From: Hyalangium versicolor
Lineage (GTDB): Bacteria; Myxococcota; Myxococcia; Myxococcales; Myxococcaceae
Length of the DNA: 64,000 nt
Reading direction: 5' to 3'
NCBI RefSeq assembly: GCF_020103695.1
Contig: NZ_JAHXBF010000003.1
Span: forward strand, 620,001 to 684,000
Program-made: the position numbers and the translations under genes
The notes under the pieces: model-generated
Seen by the model: only the letters and a program-made list of their open reading frames with translations
The model's database searches: none
Told to the model about the DNA's origin: nothing
In this document: one piece after another, positions 51,218-60,848 of the stretch
Layout: every line of letters begins with the position of its first letter
How positions within the stretch are numbered: position 1 is the first letter of the stretch

Positions 51218-52384
51218 TCACTGCTTTTCGGGTGAGCTCTCCGAAGAGGTCTTCGAGGCCTGCCGGGCGCGTTCCTCCTCATAGGCTTCGATGGGCATGC
51301 GCCCTTTTCGGACATCCTCCCTCAGCCGCAGCAACTCCCGTCGCTCCTGCTGCTGCGAGTCCGTGGCGTCTTTGGGCAGCTTGGGGAGCTGGTACTGCAT
51401 GTCGACGAAGCTCAAGCGGATGCCCCGGTTGTCCAGCCACACCAGGGCTCCCACGGAGAGGGTTGCCGCCACCGCCCACGGCAGCGCCAGCCGCATGAGG
51501 GAGGGGGCACTCCGCGTGACGGGGGAGGGGTCCTCCTTGGGTCCCCAGAACGCCGGGACCTTGCGCGCGATGGACAGCAGGAGCCCCATGGCGCCCAGGC
51601 CCACAATCATCAGCAGGATCACGGACTGGAGTTCGGGTTCCTCGTCCGCCCCCTCCGAGCCCATCTGCCGCGCCGAGAGGAACAGGATCGAGGACACCAT
51701 GTTGTTGGCCGAGTGGGCAAGGATCCCCGGCCACAGCGAGCCCGTGTAGAGCCTCAGCGCCCCGAACAGCAGGCCCAGCTCCACCCTCGCCGTGAAGCCC
51801 ACCGGATCCATATGGAAGGCGCTGAACACCACCGCGGTGATGACCACGGCGCTCGTCCGGGAGAGCGTGGTGGCCAGCAGCCCCTTCTGGAAGACTCCTC
51901 GGAAGAAGAACTCCTCGCAGACGGGCGCGGCCAGGGAGACGCCCGCGAGCATCACCACCAGCTCCAAGGAGTTCTGCCCCTCGAAGATGCGGCTGCCGTC
52001 GAACATGTCCCTCAGCCACTGCGGCGCCACGGACTGGGCGGCGAACTGGATAGGCACTACGAAGGCGAAGAAGTTGGCCACTCCCAGCCCGAAGCCGAGC
52101 GCCGCGGGCGCCAGCCCAGAGGACGGCACCCCGGTGAACCCCAAGGGCTCATAGCGTGCGAGCCGGAGCAGCACCCAGGGGATGGCCAGGAAGATGAAGA
52201 TCTCCGTGAACCAGATGCCGAAGGCCGCGTTGAGGAGCTGGACGACGCCTCCTAGCGTCAGGAAGCTCGCCAGACCCAACGCGGTGGTGACCGCAGCCAC
52301 CATCAGCGGGCTCATCGTCGGAGGGAGAGGCTCGGGAGCAGGAGGAACCGCTTCGGGGAGGGGGTTAGGGGTGGAATCTTCCAC
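51218..52384 (-). CDS. CPBP family intramembrane glutamic endopeptidase
   Basis: The 388-residue polytopic membrane protein has the CPBP (Rce1/Abi) signature: EE in VCEEFFFRGVFQKG, FHMD with a following His, and LAHSANNMVS. It has about eight helices and a Pro-rich N-terminus, with a charged cytosolic tail. I start at GTG 52384 because CAGGAG lies six bases upstream; the frame continues to 52513 but would overlap the divergent promoter. Substrate unknown. Confidence 0.86.
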   Translation of the reverse strand: MEDSTPNPLPEAVPPAPEPLPPTMSPLMVAAVTTALGLASFLTLGGVVQLLNAAFGIWFTEIFIFLAIPWVLLRLARYEPLGFTGVPSSGLAPAALGFGLGVANFFAFVVPIQFAAQSVAPQWLRDMFDGSRIFEGQNSLELVVMLAGVSLAAPVCEEFFFRGVFQKGLLATTLSRTSAVVITAVVFSAFHMDPVGFTARVELGLLFGALRLYTGSLWPGILAHSANNMVSSILFLSARQMGSEGADEEPELQSVILLMIVGLGAMGLLLSIARKVPAFWGPKEDPSPVTRSAPSLMRLALPWAVAATLSVGALVWLDNRGIRLSFVDMQYQLPKLPKDATDSQQQERRELLRLREDVRKGRMPIEAYEEERARQASKTSSESSPEKQ

Positions 52385-52447
52385 CGGGATCTCCTGACTC
52401 TCGAAAAAGGTGCGCGAAATCCGTGAAGCGTCCGCGACGCAACTCTC

Positions 52448-52453
52448 TATAAT
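52448..52453 (+). promoter_or_regulatory. Consensus -10 box TATAAT for the cytochrome conduit operon
   Basis: A perfect TATAAT in the divergent gap predicts transcription from about 52460, 36 bases before the barrel gene start at 52496. No good -35 is present (GTGAAG region only), so an activator may be needed. Confidence 0.5.
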
Positions 52454-52495
52454 GCCGGTACTTTGAGGTTCTTCCTGGATCGAGCGCAGCGAAGC

Positions 52496-53902
52496 ATGGG
52501 GAAGGCCGCGCACTCCACCCGGGCCTTGGGCCTGGCGTTGGGGGTGTTGGCTTCGGGATCGGCATCGGCGGCGGCATTCCAGATCGAGGCACGCACGGAG
52601 GCACAGGCGTACCAGATCCGAGCCTGGCGTGGCACCACGCCGGACGACGTGGTGTTGCTACCGCGACGGCGGATCGTGCAGTACCTGGGCCTCAACGGCT
52701 TCGAGTTGGTCACCGGACAGGATCTGGGCTTCGAGTCCAGCCTGCGCATCTTCGCGGACCTGGGTCTTCCCAAGGGCGAGGCCGCGAAGGTGGACGGCCT
52801 GAGGACCGAGGACGCGGACATCATGTACGCGTTCGCCCGGTTCGCCGCCGGTGGTTTCGAGGGCAAGCTGGGGCGGCAGCTGTACATCGACTCGATGGAC
52901 ATCATGTCCTTCGACGGGCTGCGGCTGCGCTACATGTCTCGCTTTGGCGTGGGCGTGGAGGCCTACGGTGGCCTGTGGGTGAAGGGGGCGGGAGTCCTCG
53001 GCTCGTCGGTGTACCAGCCGGACGGCGTGCGTGAGAGCGACTCGCGGCGCCTGGATCAAGGCGTGGTGGGCGCTGACGACAGCCTGGGCTCCGTGGAGCC
53101 CGTGTACGGCGCGAAGCTGCTGGTGGGCGATCTGAAGGGCTTCAACGGCTCGCTCGGCTATCGCAAGGCCATCGAGGATGGGAAGACGGACTTGGAGCGC
53201 GCCGGGCTCGAGCTCCGCTACACGCGGGGACTCGGGGTGAGCGCGCTGGCGAGCCTGGACTTCGATCTGGTTCAGATGAAGCCCGCTCAGGCTCGCGTGC
53301 AGGTGCGGTTGGATCGCGAGGTGTTCGCTGTGAGCGCCGAGGCCCTGCGCTTCACGCCGGTCTTCTCCTCGGACTCCATCTGGTACTACTTCGCCTTCGC
53401 CCCGAGAGACGAGGGCCGGGTTCGCGTGGACTTCTTCCCCACGGGGCCGTTGCGCTACTACGTCCAGGGGTTGGCCAGCCTGTACCACACCAATCTCAAC
53501 GACAACCTCGGCATCGCGGACGACGTGGACGGGGAGGGGGCTCCTTCCTCCACGAACGTGGGCGGTGCCGTGGGGGCCTCGCTGCGGCGGGGCAGCCTGC
53601 GCTCGGCGCTGGATGTGACGTACCGCACGGGTTTCGGCGGCAACCAGCTGTGGGTGGATCTCACCGGCGGCTACAGCTTCGACCAGGGGCTGTTGGACCT
53701 GGATGCGCGACTCTCCGTGGCGCACGTGGATGACGAGTTCAACGAGCAGCTGCGCGGCAACTTCTTCGGCGCGCAGGTCTGGGGCAGCCGGGCCTTGAGC
53801 CAGGCGGCCCGCGTCTCCCTGGTGGTCGAGCAGAACGTGAACCCGTTCACGAAATCGGACACCAAGGTCTTCTTCCTCTTCGATCTCAAGGCGAACCTCT
53901 AG
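52496..53902 (+). CDS. Outer-membrane beta-barrel protein of a porin-cytochrome-like operon
   Basis: The 468-residue protein has a signal peptide (ALGLALGVLASGSASA). The mature chain is a run of amphipathic beta strands rich in Tyr, Phe and Arg (LRLRYMSRFGVGVEAYGGLW, LRYYVQGLASLYHTNL, GNQLWVDLTGGYSF) and ends in a short hydrophobic tail (VFFLFDLKANL). I estimate roughly 18-22 strands. It directly precedes the 13-heme cytochrome, whose ATG follows the stop immediately. A porin-like sheath for that cytochrome is the simplest role. Confidence 0.8.
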   Translation: MGKAAHSTRALGLALGVLASGSASAAAFQIEARTEAQAYQIRAWRGTTPDDVVLLPRRRIVQYLGLNGFELVTGQDLGFESSLRIFADLGLPKGEAAKVDGLRTEDADIMYAFARFAAGGFEGKLGRQLYIDSMDIMSFDGLRLRYMSRFGVGVEAYGGLWVKGAGVLGSSVYQPDGVRESDSRRLDQGVVGADDSLGSVEPVYGAKLLVGDLKGFNGSLGYRKAIEDGKTDLERAGLELRYTRGLGVSALASLDFDLVQMKPAQARVQVRLDREVFAVSAEALRFTPVFSSDSIWYYFAFAPRDEGRVRVDFFPTGPLRYYVQGLASLYHTNLNDNLGIADDVDGEGAPSSTNVGGAVGASLRRGSLRSALDVTYRTGFGGNQLWVDLTGGYSFDQGLLDLDARLSVAHVDDEFNEQLRGNFFGAQVWGSRALSQAARVSLVVEQNVNPFTKSDTKVFFLFDLKANL

Positions 53903-55078
53903 ATGCACCGCCAGTTCCGGAACGTCCTGGGCGTCATTGCCCTCTCTCTGGCCGCGGCAGGGGTGGCCTGGGCTGCCTCGGCCCGCGAGCGCAGCCTCGC
54001 CATCTTCCCCGCGCAGAACATCCCGCTCCGCTTCGATCACGCGCTGCACCTGGAGGCCGGCGCCGACTGCGCCACCTGTCACGACGCCGTGAGCAAGAGC
54101 GAGGCGGCTCGGGATCGCAACCTCCCCGGCCACGAGGAGTGCGAGACCTGCCACGACATCGAGGCCGCTCAGCAGGGGAAGAAGACGGATCCGCCGGCCA
54201 GCTGCGGCACGTGCCACCCAGGCTTCGATTCCACGGTGCGCAAGGAGCCGGCGAAGCTGGAGATGCCGACGGCGAACCTCCGCTTCACCCACAAGGTGCA
54301 CCTGGACAAGAAGGTGGAGTGCGTCACCTGCCACGGGGACATGACGAAGGTGAACCTGGCCACGCGGCAGCAGCTGCCGAAGATGGCCACCTGCTTCGAG
54401 TGCCATGACGGCAAGGCCGCTCCCAACACGTGCACGACGTGCCACCTGAAGGAGGCCTCGGGGCGGCTCCAGCTCAACTTCTCGTCCGGTATCCTCCGGC
54501 CCATGCAGGGAGATCCGCTTGGCCTGGATCACGGCCCGCGCTTCGAGTTCACCCACGGCAGTCGCGCCGCGGTGGCCCGGCAGACGTGCGCCCAGTGCCA
54601 CTCGGACTCGTACTGCCAGAAGTGCCATGACTCGCTGCAGAAGCCGCTGTCCGTGCACCCCAACGACTTCATCACCCTGCACCCGCTGCAGGCGCGCACG
54701 GATGCGGCGCGCTGCGAGAGCTGCCACCGCCTCCAGTCCTTCTGCGCGGCCTGCCACGAGCGGGTCGGCGTGGGCATGGATGCGGATCAGACCCTGAGGC
54801 CGCGCAACGCCAAGGTGCACCCGGACTACAACACCTGGGTGCAGGTGCTCGGGCCGCAGCACCACGGCATCGTCGCCTCGCGAGACATCCGTCAGTGCAC
54901 GGCCTGCCACCGGGAGGAGTCCTGCATGAGCTGCCACTCGGCGCTGTCGCAGCGCCAGCAGGTGAACCCCCACCCGAACGGCTTCGCGAACAACTGCAAG
55001 CGTCTCGCGGCGGCCAATGATCGGGCGTGCCTCAAGTGCCACACGGAGACCAGCCTTGTGCAGAAGGGGTGCCGGTGA
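53903..55078 (+). CDS. Thirteen-heme c-type cytochrome
   Basis: The 391-residue protein has an N-terminal signal segment (VIALSLAAAGVAWAASA) and 13 CxxCH heme motifs, at Cys56, 80, 101, 140, 164, 177, 229, 238, 271, 281, 332, 341 and 376. The arrangement, with additional histidines nearby (LRFTHKVHLDKKV and LHPLQ), suits bis-His electron transfer along a heme wire. No second domain or catalytic site is obvious. Cytochrome maturation needs the ccm system, present in this window. Its ATG follows the barrel stop directly, and its stop overlaps the lipoprotein start. Confidence 0.92.
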   Translation: MHRQFRNVLGVIALSLAAAGVAWAASARERSLAIFPAQNIPLRFDHALHLEAGADCATCHDAVSKSEAARDRNLPGHEECETCHDIEAAQQGKKTDPPASCGTCHPGFDSTVRKEPAKLEMPTANLRFTHKVHLDKKVECVTCHGDMTKVNLATRQQLPKMATCFECHDGKAAPNTCTTCHLKEASGRLQLNFSSGILRPMQGDPLGLDHGPRFEFTHGSRAAVARQTCAQCHSDSYCQKCHDSLQKPLSVHPNDFITLHPLQARTDAARCESCHRLQSFCAACHERVGVGMDADQTLRPRNAKVHPDYNTWVQVLGPQHHGIVASRDIRQCTACHREESCMSCHSALSQRQQVNPHPNGFANNCKRLAAANDRACLKCHTETSLVQKGCR

Positions 55079-55515
55079 TGCGACGCCTGCTGACTGCCTG
55101 TGCCTTCCTGAGCCTCGCCGGTTGCCTGGATCCGGGCGATCCTGTCCTGGGCGTGCGTGACGTCGTTCCCCCCGAGGTGTCTTCCACCAATCCGACGGCC
55201 AACGGCAGCATTGCCTCGGACGGCACGCTGAAGATCACCTTCTCGGAGTTCATGGACGTGCGCACGTTGCGCCCGGGGATCGCCGTGTACTCTGGACGGG
55301 ACGAGGTTCCCCTGCGCATTTCCGTGCCTGCTCCGACGGATGGGGACGAGGACGTCGAGCGGGGAGACATCTCCTACACCGTGGAGGTGAATGCGGAGTC
55401 GGAGTCCTTCACCCCCAACGCCAGCTTCACCCTGGTGCTGCGGACGATCCTCACCGACTACGAGGGCAATCCGCTCGTGGAAGAGGTCCGCGTTCCGTTC
55501 CGCACCGGCCCGTAG
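55078..55515 (+). CDS. Ig-like domain lipoprotein, third gene of the conduit operon
   Basis: The 145-residue lipoprotein (lipobox SLAGC) has a single beta domain of the bacterial Ig-like (Big_5) type: PPEVSSTNPTANGSIASDGT, ITFSEFMDVRTLRPGIAV, LRTILTDYEGNPLVEEV. It shares its ATG with the stop of the cytochrome gene (TGATG). It may dock or shield the conduit at the outer membrane. Ig-like lipoproteins have no fixed role. Confidence 0.82.
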   Translation: MRRLLTACAFLSLAGCLDPGDPVLGVRDVVPPEVSSTNPTANGSIASDGTLKITFSEFMDVRTLRPGIAVYSGRDEVPLRISVPAPTDGDEDVERGDISYTVEVNAESESFTPNASFTLVLRTILTDYEGNPLVEEVRVPFRTGP

Positions 55516-55530
55516 CAGCGGGCCGGCGGC

Positions 55531-58083
55531 TCACGCGCGTTGGAGGTACTGGCGGATCTCGTGAGCGAGCTGCTCGCGGGCCACGGGATCCATGGCGGCC
55601 GGGCCCAGCTTGAGCTTCTTGTCCTCCTCGACCAGGTACTTCTGGTCGACCAGGTAGGCCACGGCGTTCTCCAGCGTCGTCTTGCCCAGGGACTCGGCGG
55701 CGCCGATGCGGCCGGCATGGAACTCGGCGCGGCCCGTCTCCAGGGCGAACTTGATGAAAGCCTTGCGGTCGTTGGCTACGCCGTCGGCGACGTCCTTCAG
55801 CGTCATCGCCGCCAGCAGGTAGGCCTCCAGGTAGTCGCGCAGCAGATCCGCGAGGAACTCCAGGTAGGGCCGCGCGTGGGCCTCGGGGGCCTGCTGGAGG
55901 GTGTCCTCCGCGCGCAGCACCAAGCCCATCTTCACTAGAGCCTCCACCGTCTCCGCGAAGATGGTGTCGAAGGTGATGCCCACCCGGTAGATGAACTCGA
56001 CCTTGAAGAGGCGCGAGAGGAACAGCGCGCGGGCCTTCACGGTCTCGTAGGGGGCGGGGGTGCCCGCCAGCAGCGCGTTGGCCACGAGGCTGCGCGGCGC
56101 CACCAGGTTCATCAGGGTGTTCTTGTAGAAGGAGAGCTCCGCGCGGCGCTCGTCCTCGGGCTGGTAGATGACCTCGCCGCGAGCCTGCTGGGTGCGCAGC
56201 ATCCCGTCCGAGCGGAACGTCTGGATGGCATCCCGGATGGCGCCCAGGGTCTCGGGATCGCTCGGGGCGTTCTGCAGCGTTTTGGAGAGCGGGGTGCGCT
56301 CCTCCTCGGCGATGCGGCGCAGCAGGGTGATGCGGTCGGACAGCTCGCGCTGGGTGACGCCGCGGCGGCGGTGGGCCAGCAGTGAAGCGCTCACCAGGGC
56401 ATGCGGCGTCACGGTGGACACCTTGCTGATCCCGTACATCACCCGGTTGCCGAGCGCGCGCACCAGGCCCTTCTTCTGCTCGTCGTTGACGGGCTCGCCG
56501 GGGGTGAGGCCACGGCTCTTCATGAGCTCCACCAGCGAGAGGGGCTCGTCGAAGGTGAGGTGGATGCGGCCGTAGCGCGCCGCGAGCACCTTGGGCGTGC
56601 TCAGCAGGGCCTTGATGTCCTCCGGCTTCTTCTCTCCACCGGCCAGCTCCTTCGAGTAGCTGCTGGACTCCACCACCTTCTCGTAGTCGATGGAGACGGG
56701 GACGAAGATCAGATCGCTGCGAGCGCCCTCGAGCACGGCCTCCACCTGCCATGTGAACATGCCCAGCTTGGGAGGCAGCAGCTTGCCGGTGCGGGAGCGG
56801 CCGCCCTCGGGGAAGAACTCCTGGTGCACGCCGTCATTGACCAGCTTGCGCACATAGGACTGGAAGGCCGCGGAGTAGACGGGGTCCCCCTTGAAGGAGC
56901 GGCGCAGGAAGAACGCGCCACAGCGGCGCAGGAAGGGCCCGAGCGGGAAGAACGAGAGGTTGGCACCGGCGGCCACCACCGGCACGGCATAGCCCCGGTT
57001 CCAGAGCACCCAGCTCATGACCAGGTAGTCCACGTGGCTCTTGTGCGAGGGGCACAGGACGATGGGGGCCATGCCACCGGCCTTGAGGGCGCGGTGCAGA
57101 CCTGCCTCATCTACCTCGATGCCGTCGTAGATGCGCTGGAAGACCCAGTCCAGCAGGGGCGAGGCGAAGGCGAGCGCGGTGGGCGAGGGGCGCGCGGCGA
57201 TGGCCTGCAGGTTGCGTCGGGCATCGCGGTAGACGCTCTCGGGGCGGCGGTTCACGGAGGCGGCGTGGACATCCAGGGCCTTGCGCAGTTGCCGATCCCG
57301 CATCGTCTCGTCGATGAGCCGCTCGGTGGGCTTGAGGGGAGGACCAAAGACGGCGCGCGTCTCGCGGGTCAGGTGGACGTTCAGGGCGCCGCGCACCTTG
57401 CGGGCAATCACCTCGTCCGAGTCCTGGGGATTCTCCTCGATGAAGCGGCGCAGATCGATGGGCTCGCCGACGCGGAATTGGGCGCGGCGGTAGTTGCGGA
57501 AGAAGGCCACCATCGAGTGCAGGAAGCCGGGGGCCTCGGGGCTGCCGAAGATCCGGTCCATGATGCTGGGCTTGATGCGCGCGCTGCGCTTCTCCCAGAC
57601 GAACAGCTCAGGCACCAGGAACACGGTGCGGTCGCCCTTGCGAGCCATGGCGACGAGTGCCGGAAAGGGGTTTTCCTCGATGTCCTTGCCCGAGGGGCTC
57701 ATCAGCGCCGTCTTCTTGAGGAAGATGAGGCCGCTGCCGCCGTGGCGCCGGGCGTAGGTGAAGCGCACGTCGAAGTCACCGCGCTGGGCCGTGAGGCGGA
57801 AGGGGCGGGTGAACCAGGGGCGCAGGTTCACCACGGCGCGGATGGGGGGCAGGGCGCGGCGCACCATGGCCCAGGCCAGATAGAGGAAGTTGATCCACGC
57901 GGTGGAGCGCATGACGTGGACGACGAAGCCCTTGGCATGCAGCTCGCGCAGCTCGACCTCGGACTCCGGAGGGAAGAGCACGCCATCGAAGTAGCGTGCT
58001 CCCAGCCACCGGGAGACCGGTCCGAACTCTTCCTTCAGCAAGCTCGCTCCCTGATTCGCAGTCCCGGCCACCGCAGTCTCCAC
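55531..58083 (-). CDS. plsB: Glycerol-3-phosphate acyltransferase
   Basis: The 850-residue peripheral membrane enzyme performs the first acylation of glycerol-3-phosphate. Acyltransferase motifs: CPSHKSHVDYLVMSWVLW (HxxxxD), FFLRRSFKGDPVY, HQEFFPEGGRSRTGKLLPPK and LIFVPVSIDYEKVVE. The long C-terminal helical domain is typical of PlsB. I use GTG 58083 because GGAGG lies eight bases upstream; TTG 58113 would add ten residues. It is the only phospholipid-synthesis gene in the window. Confidence 0.93.
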   Translation of the reverse strand: METAVAGTANQGASLLKEEFGPVSRWLGARYFDGVLFPPESEVELRELHAKGFVVHVMRSTAWINFLYLAWAMVRRALPPIRAVVNLRPWFTRPFRLTAQRGDFDVRFTYARRHGGSGLIFLKKTALMSPSGKDIEENPFPALVAMARKGDRTVFLVPELFVWEKRSARIKPSIMDRIFGSPEAPGFLHSMVAFFRNYRRAQFRVGEPIDLRRFIEENPQDSDEVIARKVRGALNVHLTRETRAVFGPPLKPTERLIDETMRDRQLRKALDVHAASVNRRPESVYRDARRNLQAIAARPSPTALAFASPLLDWVFQRIYDGIEVDEAGLHRALKAGGMAPIVLCPSHKSHVDYLVMSWVLWNRGYAVPVVAAGANLSFFPLGPFLRRCGAFFLRRSFKGDPVYSAAFQSYVRKLVNDGVHQEFFPEGGRSRTGKLLPPKLGMFTWQVEAVLEGARSDLIFVPVSIDYEKVVESSSYSKELAGGEKKPEDIKALLSTPKVLAARYGRIHLTFDEPLSLVELMKSRGLTPGEPVNDEQKKGLVRALGNRVMYGISKVSTVTPHALVSASLLAHRRRGVTQRELSDRITLLRRIAEEERTPLSKTLQNAPSDPETLGAIRDAIQTFRSDGMLRTQQARGEVIYQPEDERRAELSFYKNTLMNLVAPRSLVANALLAGTPAPYETVKARALFLSRLFKVEFIYRVGITFDTIFAETVEALVKMGLVLRAEDTLQQAPEAHARPYLEFLADLLRDYLEAYLLAAMTLKDVADGVANDRKAFIKFALETGRAEFHAGRIGAAESLGKTTLENAVAYLVDQKYLVEEDKKLKLGPAAMDPVAREQLAHEIRQYLQRA

Positions 58084-58179
58084 GTTGGCTTCCTCCGGCG
58101 GAAAGGCTTCCAAGCCGGGCGGATACTAGCGAAGGAAAGCGGCTTTCCAGCCTCTTTCGTATCCCCCGAGGGGCCTCTT

Positions 58180-59997
58180 CTAGGGGACGCCTGGGCTGCG
58201 ACGGCTGGGGCGGACCACCGCCGCCACGGTATCCAGCAGGCGGGGTAGCTGGAGCGGCTTCTCGAAGAACCCGTCGATGCGGTCCAGTCCCTGGCCCGAG
58301 GTGAGCGAGGCCACCTCGCTGGCGCCGGAGATGATGTAGACGACGACGTCCGAGAGCGACTCGGTGGCGCGGATGAAGTGGAGCACGGAGCGTCCATCCT
58401 CCTGGCTCAGGCGCAGATCCAGCAGCACCATGGCCGGGCGGATGTGCGAGAGGATGGAGCGGGCTTCAGCGGCTCCCGAGGTGGACATCACCCGGTAGCC
58501 CTCCTGCTCGAGCACCTGCTGGAGGACCTCGCGGCAGTCCAGATCGTCCTCGACGAGGAGGATTCCACCGGCGCGGGGCGCGGCCTGGGTGATTTCGGGC
58601 GTGCTCACCGCCCCGGCGAACATGGGGAGCACCATCTGGAAGGTGGAGCCCTCACCCAGCGTGCTGTTTCCGTCCACGCGACCCCCGTGGAGCGAGAGGA
58701 TCTTGGCCACCAGTGGCAGTCCCAGGCGGCCGCCCAGGGGGCGCGGCGCGCCGGAGCGGGCGCGGTAGAAGGGATCGAAGATGTTCTCCAGATCCTCTTG
58801 GGAGAGCCCCGGGCCGCTGTCCTTGACGGAGAGGGCGGCGAGTCCCTCCTCGGCGGAGACGCGCACCTCCACGGTGCCGCCTTCCTCACTCTGGTGGATG
58901 CCGTTCTCCACGAGGTTGTGGATGGCCTCCGCGATGCGCTCGCGGTCACCGCGAACGAAAACCTCCGTGCACGGCGGGACGTAGAGCCGCACCTTGCTGT
59001 GCTCGGAGAGTGCCGCCAGCCCGCGAAGGACTTCCTCGGCCACGGCCTTGAGGCCGAAGGGGCGCTGGTTGAGCTGCATCTTCCCGGACTGGAGCCGGGA
59101 CATGAGCAGCAGATCGTTCACCATGCGCAGCATGCGGTCCGCGTTCCGGTCGCACGTCTGGAGGGCACGGCGCTGCGGATCGGTGAGGCCGCCCAGCTTC
59201 TCGCGGCCCACCATGGCCAGATAGGCCTTGATGGTGGTGAGGGGGTTTTTCAGGTCGTGCGAGACGTTGCCGAGCAGCTCCTCGCGGTGCTGCTCCAGGC
59301 TCTTGAGGCCGGCGATGGCCGTCTGCAGGTCCTTGTTGCGCCGGGCCGAGTCATCTCTGAGGCGCGCCACCTCGTAGGCGGCGGAGAGCTGCCCCGCCAG
59401 CGAGCGCAGCAGCGTCTCGGAGGCCTCGCGCCGGGGAGCGATGATGGCCAGACACCCGGTGACGCCCTGGGAGCTCTCGAGCGGGACGACGACGGTGTCG
59501 TCCTCGCGCAGCACGGTGTTCTGGGAGAAGGCGCGGCCCACGACGCCCTCGTCGGGGACGGCGGCGGTGACGCGGTCATCATAGCGGCCGCGGACGTGCT
59601 CGACGTGGAGCTGCTTGCGCTCCGCGAAGAAGCGGGCGACGTAGCAGACCTTCGGCTTGAGCAGATTGAAGATCGTCTGGAGGTAGAGCCGGAGCACCTC
59701 AGTGGTGCCGGCGCTGGTGGTGAGGTTGCGCGCCATCTCCAGCAGAGCGCTCTCGGCGGCTTCTGGCTCGACGGGAGGATTGGGGCGCACTGCGCGCTTG
59801 GCCGGTTTCTTCAGATGGGGGCGAAGCGCGACCACCTCAGCCAGACGGGGGCCTTTCTTCTTGTTGGAGGAGGGCAAGGGATTCTCGCGACGGGAAGGAA
59901 ACCGGGGGCCATCCTCCTTCAATGCCTCTACGGGGGGGAATGACCCGCCCGGGCAGGTGTGCACGAAAGGGCGGGGGGCGTGTCGGCTGCCCGACAT
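58180..59997 (-). CDS. Hybrid histidine kinase with GAF, HisKA, HATPase and receiver domains
   Basis: The 605-residue cytosolic kinase has a Lys/Arg/Pro-rich N-terminal region, a GAF-like domain (~95-230, EGVVGRAFSQNTVLREDDTV), HisKA with phosphoacceptor His in LLGNVSHDLKNPLTTIKAYL, and HATPase motifs (IHNLVENGIHQSEEG and VKDSGPGLSQEDL). A C-terminal receiver follows (GILLVEDDLDCREVL, MVLLDLRLSQEDG with the phosphoacceptor Asp, and the Lys in GFFEKPLQL). No membrane helix. Such hybrid kinases are common in myxobacterial signalling. The target pathway is not evident from neighbours. Confidence 0.9.
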   Translation of the reverse strand: MSGSRHAPRPFVHTCPGGSFPPVEALKEDGPRFPSRRENPLPSSNKKKGPRLAEVVALRPHLKKPAKRAVRPNPPVEPEAAESALLEMARNLTTSAGTTEVLRLYLQTIFNLLKPKVCYVARFFAERKQLHVEHVRGRYDDRVTAAVPDEGVVGRAFSQNTVLREDDTVVVPLESSQGVTGCLAIIAPRREASETLLRSLAGQLSAAYEVARLRDDSARRNKDLQTAIAGLKSLEQHREELLGNVSHDLKNPLTTIKAYLAMVGREKLGGLTDPQRRALQTCDRNADRMLRMVNDLLLMSRLQSGKMQLNQRPFGLKAVAEEVLRGLAALSEHSKVRLYVPPCTEVFVRGDRERIAEAIHNLVENGIHQSEEGGTVEVRVSAEEGLAALSVKDSGPGLSQEDLENIFDPFYRARSGAPRPLGGRLGLPLVAKILSLHGGRVDGNSTLGEGSTFQMVLPMFAGAVSTPEITQAAPRAGGILLVEDDLDCREVLQQVLEQEGYRVMSTSGAAEARSILSHIRPAMVLLDLRLSQEDGRSVLHFIRATESLSDVVVYIISGASEVASLTSGQGLDRIDGFFEKPLQLPRLLDTVAAVVRPSRRSPGVP

Positions 59998-60015
59998 CAG
60001 CCCTTGGCTCCCGTT

Positions 60016-60744
60016 TCACGCTTGACGCTTGACGACCAGGCCCGCCTTGTCGACGGTGTAGGGCTCCACGAGGAGTGCCTCCACCTTCTCTCGGAAGCCC
60101 TGGACACCAAAGCCGCTCTCGTGGATCGCCGCGAGGGCCGCCGTCTGCACGCGACGCGCGGTGTCATCGGCGGTGAGCAGCTTGAGCATGGGCTCGCGGG
60201 CCGGCTCGTGCTTGCTCGGTGCGAGCGCCTTGAGCGCGGCGATCTTCACGTCATCGGCCATGTCCTCCAGGAAGGGGAGCACGGCGGGAGCGATGCGCGG
60301 ATCCTCCTTGCCGGTGACGTGGTGCAGGAGGACGACCTTCTTCTCGGGGTCGCGCGTGTAGTGGCTGCTCAAGTGGGTGAGCGTGTCCACGCAGGTGGCA
60401 ATCACCTCGGGCTCCGGCAGCAGCTCACCCAGAAGCCGCAGGGCCCAGGAGGTGGCCTGATCGCTCTTGCGGAGGAACTCCTGGATGGGAGCGATGGCGT
60501 CCTTACCGAAGCCCTTGATGAGCTCGTAGACGTGCTCCTTCTCATCGGCGTCCGTGGTGAGCGGCTCGACGGTGAGGGTGAAGCGCGCCAGCAGCACGCT
60601 GACAGCCTCGGGGTACTTCATCTCCCCGAGCTGCTGGATGGCCTTCTGGCGCGTGGCGGGATCCCCATACTTCTGGGTCACCTTGGGTTTGAGCTTGAGG
60701 GCTTTCTCGGGGCCGGAGCCACCGAAGAAGTCGAAGAGGCCCAT
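60016..60744 (-). CDS. HEAT-repeat protein
   Basis: The 242-residue protein starts MGLFDFFGGSGPEKALKLKP and is built of helical HEAT-like pairs: RQKAIQQLGEMKYPEAVSVL, SWALRLLGELLPEPEVIATC, IAPAVLPFLEDMADDVKIAA and LKALAPSKHEPAREPMLKLL. No signal peptide. Such small HEAT proteins usually mediate protein contacts. GGAG eight bases upstream of the ATG supports the start. Function unknown. Confidence 0.85.
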   Translation of the reverse strand: MGLFDFFGGSGPEKALKLKPKVTQKYGDPATRQKAIQQLGEMKYPEAVSVLLARFTLTVEPLTTDADEKEHVYELIKGFGKDAIAPIQEFLRKSDQATSWALRLLGELLPEPEVIATCVDTLTHLSSHYTRDPEKKVVLLHHVTGKEDPRIAPAVLPFLEDMADDVKIAALKALAPSKHEPAREPMLKLLTADDTARRVQTAALAAIHESGFGVQGFREKVEALLVEPYTVDKAGLVVKRQA

Positions 60745-60848
60745 GTGTGTGCTCCGCTGAGGCGAGATGTGGAGGCGCCGTGTAGGACGAGGCGCCGGTC
60801 AAGGCAATAGGTAAGAAGGAAGGACCATTCCCATCGTCGGGTGGGAGC

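Noticed and set aside
52658..55042. 794-codon minus-strand open frame opposite the barrel and cytochrome genes
   Set aside because: Arises from the GC-skewed third positions of the real genes on the plus strand. The translation lacks any domain.
56401..58248. 615-codon plus-strand open frame opposite plsB
   Set aside because: Shadow of plsB with low-complexity translation.
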